From: Gammaproteobacteria bacterium
Lineage (GTDB): Bacteria > Pseudomonadota > Gammaproteobacteria > Poriferisulfidales > Oxydemutatoraceae
Length of the DNA stretch: 34,752 bases
NCBI GenBank assembly: GCA_028817225.1
Contig: JAPPQC010000015.1
Location: 1 to 34,752 of the forward strand
Direction: 5' to 3'
In this document: piece by piece, positions 24,566 through 29,931 of the stretch
Position numbering within the stretch: position 1 is the stretch's first letter
Layout: every line of letters begins with the position of its first letter
Position numbers and translations under genes: made by a program
The notes under the pieces: model-generated
The model's input: the letters and a program-made list of their open reading frames with translations, nothing else
Told to the model about the DNA's origin: nothing
The model's database searches: none

Positions 24566-25467
24566 CCGGCCCCCGCGCCGAGTTTGCCGAACAGTTTGCT
24601 GAAAGTGCGGTACTCGCCGGCGCGCACCGTGCCCTTGAGCCATGCGAAACCGATCTCGCGGTAGGCGCTGCGCGGCATTTCCATCGTCTCGACATGGGTG
24701 CGCGCCAGCAGCCCGGTGGCGTGCGCCAGTTCCGGCACGAAGGTGATGCCGAGGTCGTTGTTGACCATCTGCACCAGCGTGTAGAGGCTGCTCGCGCTGT
24801 ACGGGCTGATCTTTTCAATGTGCCGGACGCTGCACGCCGAAAGCGCCTGGTTGCGAAGGCAATGGCCGTCCTCGAGCAGCAGGATGCTGTTGTCCGGCAG
24901 CGTCTTTTCGTCGTAGTGCTCCGGGTCGAACAACTTCGTGCCCTTGCGGTAGGCGAGCAGAAAGCGGTCCTTGAACAGCGTCAGCGTGTCGGTGCCCTTC
25001 AGGTCGAACGGCAGCGCGATCAGAATCAGGTCCAGTTGCCCCGCAAGCAGTTCATCGTGCAGGCGCCGCGTCAGGTCCTCGCGGATGGAGAGTTCCAGTT
25101 TCGGCCAGCGGCGGCGGACATCCGGCAGGATGGCCGGCAGCACGAACGGCGCGATCGTCGGAATAACGCCGAGGCGCAGGCGCCCGGTGAACGGCTCCTT
25201 GCCGCGGCCCGCGATTTCAACCAGGCGGTCGGTCTCGCGCAGCACCACGCGCGCCTGCTCGACGACCTCCTTGCCGAACGAGGTGAACAGCACCTTGCGG
25301 CTGGTGCGGTCCACCAGCGTCGCGCCCAACTGCGATTCCAGTTCCTTGATGGCGAGGCTGAATGTGGACTGCGACACAAAACTGGCGCGCGCCGCCTTGC
25401 CAAAATGCTGGTGGGTGTGCAGCGACACCAGAAGGGCCAGTTGGCGCAGCGTCGGTTGTCTTGTCAT
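24562..25467 (-). CDS. oxyR: hydrogen peroxide sensor OxyR (LysR family)
   Basis: The LysR winged helix-turn-helix is at residues 5-65 (LRQLALLVSLHTHQHFGKAARASFV), then the linker and a substrate-domain fold. The redox pair is exact: EDGHCLRNQALSAC places Cys203 and Cys212 nine residues apart, as C199 and C208 in E. coli OxyR. It should activate peroxide-defence genes after disulfide formation. The ATG at 25467 is chosen; the longer frame to 25617 has no support. It is translationally coupled to purH, which is an unusual partner for oxyR. It stands divergent to the precursor array; no OxyR site was identified by eye. Confidence 0.95.
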   Translation of the reverse strand: MTRQPTLRQLALLVSLHTHQHFGKAARASFVSQSTFSLAIKELESQLGATLVDRTSRKVLFTSFGKEVVEQARVVLRETDRLVEIAGRGKEPFTGRLRLGVIPTIAPFVLPAILPDVRRRWPKLELSIREDLTRRLHDELLAGQLDLILIALPFDLKGTDTLTLFKDRFLLAYRKGTKLFDPEHYDEKTLPDNSILLLEDGHCLRNQALSACSVRHIEKISPYSASSLYTLVQMVNNDLGITFVPELAHATGLLARTHVETMEMPRSAYREIGFAWLKGTVRAGEYRTFSKLFGKLGAGAG

Positions 25468-25639
25468 GGCGGAGTTGTCCCTGTCGCGCCCCCGGATTAT
25501 CCCTGAAAAGCGATTGTTGGGCGGCTCGCCATTGATTTTAGCAAATGATGGGCCGCGCGCAACCGGCGGGCGCGGGACGCGCCGAATGGCGGCAAGCGGC
25601 GGAAAATGGCGGTTCATGCGCCGGCGGCGGCGGGTTCAT

Positions 25640-25700
25640 CCGTTCAGAAACCTTTGTCAGCGGGCAAAAGGCTTGACAAGGGCAGATGGGGGGATAATCT
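25640..25700 (+). promoter_or_regulatory. promoter of precursor gene 1
   Basis: Box CCGTTCAGAAACCTTTGTCA at 25640-25659, TTGACA at 25673-25678, 16-bp spacer, and TAATCT at 25695-25700. TTGTCA in the box and TGACAA at the -35 form an inverted pair 14 bp apart. Confidence 0.8.
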
Positions 25701-25740
25701 GCACGACAACATTCCCATTAACCTTTTACAGGAGACAACA

Positions 25741-26109
25741 ATGAAAACCATCTCACAACTGCCGGTGACCAACGAGATTGCCTCGGTCATCTGGGCGAAA
25801 AAGTGCGCCGCGGACAAGGACTTCCTCGCGGAAATAAAAGCCGACCCCGCCGCGAAGGTGCTTGAACGCCCTTCCGCTTCGATGCAGGTTCGCACGGTGC
25901 AAAACACCACCGACACGCTGCATATCTGCGTGCCGGACTATCAAAAGATGAACGACGGCTCGATTGACGAAATCAGCGATGAGCAAATGGCCGGCGTCGC
26001 GGGCGGGTTTTTCTGGTTTATTCCCATCATTGCCGGCATCGCTATTGCCGGAGGGATGGCCGCCGGAACAGCCGCCGCCACCGGCGCCTTCGACGAGAAC
26101 ACGGAATAA
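25741..26109 (+). CDS. NHLP-type peptide precursor 1 (122 aa)
   Basis: The leader matches the NHLP natural-product family: TNEIASVIWAKKCAADKDFL, EIKADPAAKV, VRTVQNTTDTLHICVPDY, then ISDEQMAGVAGG (about residues 78-89), where a double-glycine peptidase would cut. The predicted core is about 33 residues, FFWFIPIIAGIAIAGGMAAG followed by TAAATGAFDENTE: a hydrophobic helix with small-residue spacing and an acidic tail, with no Cys. This suits an unmodified or epimerised membrane-active peptide better than a lanthionine or azole product. It has AGGAG 7-8 bp before its ATG, its own promoter, hairpin and terminator. It is divergent from oxyR. Confidence 0.85.
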   Translation: MKTISQLPVTNEIASVIWAKKCAADKDFLAEIKADPAAKVLERPSASMQVRTVQNTTDTLHICVPDYQKMNDGSIDEISDEQMAGVAGGFFWFIPIIAGIAIAGGMAAGTAAATGAFDENTE

Positions 26110-26126
26110 CCCCATGCCGCAATGCC

Positions 26127-26155
26127 GCGGGGCGTTCACCCGGTGAATGTCCCGC
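26127..26155 (+). ncRNA. post-gene hairpin H1
   Basis: GCGGGGCGTTCAC and GTGAATGTCCCGC pair over 13 positions with G-U wobbles and a CCG loop, 17 nt after the gene 1 stop. It is separate from the terminator downstream. Confidence 0.6.
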
Positions 26156-26180
26156 AGCGGCCCGGTGAAACACCGCGACA

Positions 26181-26216
26181 GGCGCCGTCTTCCCCCGGGT
26201 TGACGGCGCCTTTTTT
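26181..26216 (+). terminator. intrinsic terminator of cassette 1
   Basis: GGCGCCGTC (26181-26189) and GACGGCGCC (26202-26210) form a perfect 9-bp stem with a 12-nt loop, directly followed by six T. Confidence 0.93.
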
Positions 26217-26271
26217 ATGGGCGGCGAACGGCGGAAAATGGCGGTTTGCGCGGCGCCGGTGGCGGGCCTGT

Positions 26272-26332
26272 CCGTTCAGAAACCTTTGTCAGCGGGCAAA
26301 AGGCTTGACAACAACGGGAGAGGGAATAATCT
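26272..26332 (+). promoter_or_regulatory. promoter of precursor gene 2
   Basis: Box at 26272-26291 identical to that of gene 1, TTGACA 26305-26310, 16-bp spacer, TAATCT 26327-26332. Confidence 0.82.
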
Positions 26333-26376
26333 GCATGACAACATTCCGATCAACCTTTAAATACAGGAGACGAACA

Positions 26377-26763
26377 ATGGAAACAAATACACAAGTGCCG
26401 ATGACCAACGAGATTGCTTCGGTCGTCTGGGCCAAGAGGTGCGCCGAGGACGGGAAACTCCTTGCGGCAATAAAAGCCGACCCCGCCGCGAAGGTGCTTG
26501 AACGCCCTTCCGCTTCGATGCAGGTTCGCACGGTGCAAAACACCACCGACACGCTGCATATCTGCGTGCCGGACTATCAAAAGATGAACGACGGCTCAAT
26601 TGATGAAATCAGCGATGAGCAAATGGCCGGAGTCTCCGGCGGGCTTTTCTTCCTGCTGCCTCTGCTTGCCATCGGTGGTGTCGCAGCCGCCCACGCTGTC
26701 GTCGCGGGGACGGCCGTCGGAACAGCCGCCGCCACCGGCGCCTTCGACGAGAACACGGAATAA
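26377..26763 (+). CDS. NHLP-type peptide precursor 2 (128 aa)
   Basis: The leader is nearly identical to gene 1 from residue about 32 to 73, through a 129-nt stretch with no base change, and ends ISDEQMAGVSGG. The predicted core is LFFLLPLLAIGGVAAAHAVV plus AGTAVGTAAATGAFDENTE: longer than in gene 1, with a His in the middle and the same acidic tail. The core-specific DNA differs strongly although both flanks are the same, which suggests exchange or selection at the core. AGGAG lies 8 bp before the ATG at 26377. No Cys in the core. The product is presumably secreted after G-G cleavage. Confidence 0.85.
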   Translation: METNTQVPMTNEIASVVWAKRCAEDGKLLAAIKADPAAKVLERPSASMQVRTVQNTTDTLHICVPDYQKMNDGSIDEISDEQMAGVSGGLFFLLPLLAIGGVAAAHAVVAGTAVGTAAATGAFDENTE

Positions 26764-26777
26764 TCCCATGCTGCAAT

Positions 26778-26812
26778 GCTGCGGGGCGTTCACCCGGTGA
26801 ATGCCCCGCAGC
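26778..26812 (+). ncRNA. post-gene hairpin H2
   Basis: GCTGCGGGGCGTTCAC and GTGAATGCCCCGCAGC pair over 16 positions with one G-U, loop CCG. Position and shape equal H1, with one U-to-C change in the right arm that turns a wobble into a Watson-Crick pair. Confidence 0.65.
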
Positions 26813-26834
26813 GGCCCGACAAAACACCGCGACA

Positions 26835-26869
26835 GGCGCCGTCTTCCCCGGGTTGACGGCGCCTTTTTT
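26835..26869 (+). terminator. intrinsic terminator of cassette 2
   Basis: GGCGCCGTC / GACGGCGCC stem with six T, the same sequence as cassette 1 but a loop one base shorter. Confidence 0.93.
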
Positions 26870-26924
26870 GTGGGCGGCGAACGGCGGAAAATGGCGGTTT
26901 GCGCGGCGCCGGTGGCGGGCCTGT

Positions 26925-26985
26925 CCGTTCAGAAACCTTTGTCAGCGGGCAAAAGGCTTGACAAAGACGGGAGCGGGAATAATCT
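26925..26985 (+). promoter_or_regulatory. promoter of precursor gene 3
   Basis: Box 26925-26944, TTGACA 26958-26963, 16-bp spacer, TAATCT 26980-26985. Confidence 0.82.
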
Positions 26986-27026
26986 GCATGACAGCATTCC
27001 AATCAACCTTTTACAGGAGGCAAGCA

Positions 27027-27437
27027 ATGGAAACATTATCACAACTGCCGGTGACCAACGAGATTGCTTCGGTCATCTGGGCAAAGAAGTGCCTCGAGGA
27101 CAGAAATCTCCTCGCGGAAATAAAAGCCGACCCGGCAACGAAGGCGCTTGGCGAAAAGGTCTCTTCAATGCAGGTTCACGCGGTGCAAAACACTGCGGAC
27201 ACGCTGAACATCTGCGTGCCGGACTACAAGGCGATGAACGATGGCACGCTTAGCCAGCTCAGCGAAGAGCAAATGAGCGGAGTCGCGGGCGGGCTTTTCT
27301 TCCTTCTGCCTTTGATTGGCCTCGCCACCGCCGGCGCAGTAACCGGTGCCGTGTACGGGGCAGCGGCGACAGTGGCAGGCGCCGGTGTTGGAATAGCATC
27401 AGCAGCCGGCGCCTTCGACGAGAACACGGACGGCTGA
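27027..27437 (+). CDS. NHLP-type peptide precursor 3 (136 aa)
   Basis: The leader has TNEIASVIWAKKCLEDRNLL, EIKADPATKALGE, VHAVQNTADTLNICVPDY and LSEEQMSGVAGG. The core is about 47 residues: LFFLLPLIGLATAGAVTGAV followed by YGAAATVAGAGVGIASAAG and an acidic end AFDENTDG. The many G-x-x-x-G and A-x-x-x-A spacings favour helix packing in membranes. There is no Cys and only one Ser and a few Thr, so little chemistry of the lanthipeptide kind is possible. AGGAGG lies 7 bp before the ATG at 27027. The cassette is complete, with promoter, perfect hairpin and terminator. Confidence 0.85.
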   Translation: METLSQLPVTNEIASVIWAKKCLEDRNLLAEIKADPATKALGEKVSSMQVHAVQNTADTLNICVPDYKAMNDGTLSQLSEEQMSGVAGGLFFLLPLIGLATAGAVTGAVYGAAATVAGAGVGIASAAGAFDENTDG

Positions 27438-27455
27438 TTCATGCCGCAATGCCGC

Positions 27456-27486
27456 TGCGGGACTTTCACCGGATGAAAGTCCCGCA
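27456..27486 (+). ncRNA. post-gene hairpin H3
   Basis: TGCGGGACTTTCA and TGAAAGTCCCGCA form a perfect 13-bp stem with loop CCGGA. Several base pairs differ from H1/H2 on both sides at once, so the pairing is conserved while the sequence is not. Confidence 0.7.
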
Positions 27487-27510
27487 ACGGGCCGACAATA
27501 CACCGCGACA

Positions 27511-27547
27511 GGCGCCGCTCTCCCCCCGGGTTGACGGCGCCTTTTTT
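27511..27547 (+). terminator. intrinsic terminator of cassette 3
   Basis: GGCGCCG paired with CGGCGCC, followed by six T. An extra C in the left arm shortens the perfect stem compared with cassettes 1 and 2. Confidence 0.9.
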
Positions 27548-27602
27548 GTGGGCGGCGAACGGCGGAAAATGGCGGTTTGCGCGGCGCCGGTGGCGGGCCT
27601 GT

Positions 27603-27663
27603 CCGTTCAGAAACCTTTGTCAGCGGGCAAAAGGCTTGACAACAACGGGAGAGGGAATAATCT
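27603..27663 (+). promoter_or_regulatory. promoter of precursor genes 4 and 5
   Basis: Box 27603-27622, TTGACA 27636-27641, 16-bp spacer, TAATCT 27658-27663. Gene 5 has no promoter of this type, so it must be read from here. Confidence 0.82.
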
Positions 27664-27708
27664 GCATGACAACATTCCGATTTACCTTTACCAATCAGGA
27701 GGGAAACA

Positions 27709-28185
27709 ATGGGAACAACACACACACAAGTGCCGGTGACCAACGAGATTGTTTCGGTCATCTGGGCGAAGAAGTGCCTTGAGGACAGAAGCCTCCTCGC
27801 GGAAACAAAAGCCGACCCGGCAACGAAGGCGTTTGGCGGGAAAACCTCCTCAATGCAGGTCCGCGCGGTGCAAAACACTTCGGACACACTGAACATCTGC
27901 ATTCCGGACTATGCGGCGCTGAACGACGGCACGCTTGACCGGCTTGCCGACAAGCACATGGCGGATGTCTCGGGCGGGATACTCCCCCTGCTTTTCATCG
28001 GCATACCCGTCGCAGTTGCCGCCGTTCCGGCGGCGATTGGCGTTGCCAGCGCCGGCGGTGCGTTCACAGCCGCCGCCGCCGCCGGCGGCGCCGCTGTTGC
28101 CGCAGGGGTGGCCGTCGGAACAGCCGCCGGCGTCGGCGCTTTCAATCAAGGCACCGGGTTGTACGATGTGGATGACACGGGCTGA
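27709..28185 (+). CDS. NHLP-type peptide precursor 4, long core (158 aa)
   Basis: The leader has TNEIVSVIWAKKCLEDRSLL, VRAVQNTSDTLNICIPDY and LADKHMADVSGG. The core is about 70 residues, the longest of the set: ILPLLFIGIPVAVAAVPAAI, then long Ala/Gly/Val stretches (for example AAAAAGGAAVAAGVAVG) and a different hydrophilic tail GAFNQGTGLYDVDDTG. Two transmembrane-like segments could form. It shares a transcript with gene 5 because no terminator or promoter lies between them. AGGAGG lies 7 bp before the ATG at 27709. The variant GG region (DVSGG) keeps the cleavage pattern. Confidence 0.83.
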   Translation: MGTTHTQVPVTNEIVSVIWAKKCLEDRSLLAETKADPATKAFGGKTSSMQVRAVQNTSDTLNICIPDYAALNDGTLDRLADKHMADVSGGILPLLFIGIPVAVAAVPAAIGVASAGGAFTAAAAAGGAAVAAGVAVGTAAGVGAFNQGTGLYDVDDTG

Positions 28186-28199
28186 CCCATGTCGCAATG

Positions 28200-28231
28200 C
28201 CGCGGGATTTTCATCAGTGAATATCCCGCGG
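28200..28231 (+). ncRNA. hairpin H4 between genes 4 and 5
   Basis: CGCGGGATTTTCA and TGAATATCCCGCG pair with one mismatch, loop TCAG, 15 nt after gene 4. It corresponds to H1-H3, but here it lies between two genes of one transcript and is not followed by a terminator. Confidence 0.6.
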
Positions 28232-28267
28232 CGGCCCGGCAAACCTTCATTGACAGGAGACCATCAG

Positions 28268-28711
28268 ATGAAAACGAAAACGACACAACTGCCGATGACC
28301 AAGGAAATCGCCTCGGTGGTGTGGGCCGAGAAATGCCTGAAAGACAAGGCATGGGCGCGGAAAGTTCATTCCGACCCGGCCAAAACCCTCGGCAGGGGGT
28401 TTCCCGGCGAACAAATCCGCACGGTGCAGAACACCGCGGACACGCTGCATATCTGCGTGCCGCATTATGAAGCCACGCTTGACGAGGTGCTTGGCGACGA
28501 AGCGCTGGACGGGGTCGCGGGCGGATTCAGTTTCGTCCCCGGGCGGGAAGATATTGTCCGCACGATGAACTACTACCAGGGGCAACTGGACGACTTTCGC
28601 GCCGCACATCCGACGGGGGAACAGGTCTCCCGCAGCGCAGCGCTTTCTTTCAACCGCCGGCAGATATTCGTGTGGGATGTCATGCAGGGACTTGCCGCAG
28701 GGGAAGAATAG
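28268..28711 (+). CDS. NHLP-type precursor 5 with hydrophilic core (147 aa)
   Basis: The leader is recognisable but the most diverged in the array: TKEIASVVWAEKCLKDKAWA, HSDPAKTLGRG, IRTVQNTADTLHICVPHY and GDEALDGVAGG. After G-G comes a 61-residue hydrophilic, aromatic and charged sequence (FSFVPGREDIVRTMNYYQGQ ... FNRRQIFVWDVMQGLAAGEE), entirely unlike the Gly/Ala cores. It could be a partner peptide, a different-class product, or a leader domain reused for another role such as immunity. AGGAGA lies 9 bp before the ATG at 28268. It has no own promoter and ends at the next terminator. Confidence 0.78.
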   Translation: MKTKTTQLPMTKEIASVVWAEKCLKDKAWARKVHSDPAKTLGRGFPGEQIRTVQNTADTLHICVPHYEATLDEVLGDEALDGVAGGFSFVPGREDIVRTMNYYQGQLDDFRAAHPTGEQVSRSAALSFNRRQIFVWDVMQGLAAGEE

Positions 28712-28731
28712 GCATTCAATACACCGCGACA

Positions 28732-28767
28732 GGCGCCGTCTTCCCCCGGGCTGACGGCGCCTTTTTT
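28732..28767 (+). terminator. intrinsic terminator of the gene 4-5 unit
   Basis: GGCGCCGTC (28732-28740) and GACGGCGCC, followed by six T. The stem equals that of cassette 1. Confidence 0.93.
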
Positions 28768-28787
28768 ATGGCCGGCGGCGGGCCTGT

Positions 28788-28848
28788 CCGTTCAGAAACC
28801 TTTGTCAGCGGGCAAAAGGCTTGACAAGGACGGGAGAGGGAATAATCT
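28788..28848 (+). promoter_or_regulatory. promoter of precursor gene 6
   Basis: Box 28788-28807, TTGACA 28821-28826, 16-bp spacer, TAATCT 28843-28848. The spacer between the preceding terminator and the box is shortened compared with other cassettes. Confidence 0.82.
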
Positions 28849-28892
28849 GCATGACAACATTCCAATCAACCTTTAAACACAGGAGACGAACA

Positions 28893-29261
28893 ATGGAAGC
28901 AAAAACACGACTGCCGGCGACCAACGAGATTGTTTCGGTCATCTGGGCAAAGAAGTGCCTTGAGGACGGCAATTTCCTCACGGAAATGAAAGCCGACCCG
29001 GCAACGAAAGCGTTTGCCGGAAAGACACCCTCAATGCAGGTTCACGCGGTGCAAAACACCGCAGACACGCTGAACATCTGTGTTCCGGACTACGGGGTAC
29101 TGAATGACGGCACAGTGGACCGAATCAGCGATGAGCAAATGGCCGGAGTCTCGGGCGGGATTTTCTGGTTTATTCCCTTCCTTGTGCTCGGCGCAGTCGG
29201 CGCCGGTGTTACCGCAGCGGCAGGCGTCGGAATAGCCGCCTCCGCCGGCGCAGAAATCTAA
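28893..29261 (+). CDS. NHLP-type peptide precursor 6 (122 aa)
   Basis: The leader has TNEIVSVIWAKKCLEDGNFL, MKADPATKAFAG, VHAVQNTADTLNICVPDY and ISDEQMAGVSGG. The core is about 33 residues, IFWFIPFLVLGAVGAGVTAA followed by AGVGIAASAGAEI; its start resembles gene 1 (FFWFIP), but it lacks the GAFDENT tail of genes 1-3. There is no Cys. The ribosome site is AGGAG, 8 bp before the ATG at 28893. A post-gene hairpin at about 29269-29295 is degenerate (GGGCTTTCA with TGAATGTCC). Confidence 0.84.
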   Translation: MEAKTRLPATNEIVSVIWAKKCLEDGNFLTEMKADPATKAFAGKTPSMQVHAVQNTADTLNICVPDYGVLNDGTVDRISDEQMAGVSGGIFWFIPFLVLGAVGAGVTAAAGVGIAASAGAEI

Positions 29262-29322
29262 CAAGGGCGCGGGGCTTTCATCCGCTGAATGTCCGGCAGC
29301 GGCCCGGCGAAACACCGCGACA

Positions 29323-29358
29323 GGCGCCGTCTTCCCCCGGGTTGACGGCGCCTTTTTT
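29323..29358 (+). terminator. intrinsic terminator of cassette 6
   Basis: GGCGCCGTC / GACGGCGCC stem followed by six T, as in cassette 1. Confidence 0.93.
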
Positions 29359-29412
29359 GTGGGCGGCGAACGGCGGAAAATGGCGGTTTGCACGGCGCCG
29401 GCGGCGATTCAG

Positions 29413-29473
29413 CCGTTCAGAAACCTTTGTCAGCGGGCAAAAAACTTGACAACAACGGGCAAGGGGGTAATCT
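29413..29473 (+). promoter_or_regulatory. promoter of precursor gene 7
   Basis: Box 29413-29432, TTGACA 29446-29451, 16-bp spacer, TAATCT 29468-29473. The spacer and flanks differ more from consensus than in the other copies. Confidence 0.8.
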
Positions 29474-29517
29474 GAATGACAGCATCCCGATTAACCCTTA
29501 CTAATCAGGAGTCAATG

Positions 29518-29931
29518 ATGGAAACAAACACACAATTGCCGATAACCAACGAGATTGCCTCGGTCATCTGGGCGAAGAAATGCGCTGTGGACAGGGGCTT
29601 CCTCGCGCAAATAAAGGCCGACGCCGCGACGGCGTTTGAAGGTGGCGCCCTTCCCGCCTCAATGGAGGTTCGCGCGGTGCAAAACACCGCCGACACGCTG
29701 AACATCTGCGTGCCGGGCTACCGGGGCCTGGAAGACGCCGTCAACCAACTCAGTGACGAGCAAATGGCGGGCGTTTCGGGCGGACTGTTTTTCCTGTTCG
29801 GCCTGCTTGGGCTGATAGGAACGGCGGGGGCCGTCGGAGCGGCTGCCGCAGTGGGCGCCGGAGCCGCCGCCGCCGGCGGCGCCATGATTGCCGAATCCCA
29901 AAACACACCCGCTGATGGCGCGGCTGCGTAA
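29518..29931 (+). CDS. NHLP-type peptide precursor 7 (137 aa)
   Basis: The leader has TNEIASVIWAKKCAVDRGFL, VRAVQNTADTLNICVPGY and LSDEQMAGVSGG, with an altered middle (KADAATAFEGGALP). The core is about 48 residues: LFFLFGLLGLIGTAGAVGAA, then AAVGAGAAAAGGAMIAES and a polar end QNTPADGAAA. No Cys. The ATG at 29518 has 6 bp to AGGAG; the ATG at 29515 has only 3 and is less likely. The end of this gene overlaps the proposed start of the TonB receptor by 17 bp. The terminator behind it lies in the receptor's signal-peptide codons. Confidence 0.83.
   Translation: METNTQLPITNEIASVIWAKKCAVDRGFLAQIKADAATAFEGGALPASMEVRAVQNTADTLNICVPGYRGLEDAVNQLSDEQMAGVSGGLFFLFGLLGLIGTAGAVGAAAAVGAGAAAAGGAMIAESQNTPADGAAA

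Noticed and set aside
25741..29931. Lanthipeptide, sactipeptide or azole precursors
   Set aside because: The hydrophobic cores contain no Cys and few Ser or Thr, and no matching synthetase lies nearby; only the leader and G-G site support a RiPP or bacteriocin-like origin.
25741..29931. Genuine nitrile hydratase alpha subunits
   Set aside because: The proteins are too short and lack the C-x-x-C-S-C metal motif; only the leader-like part is related.
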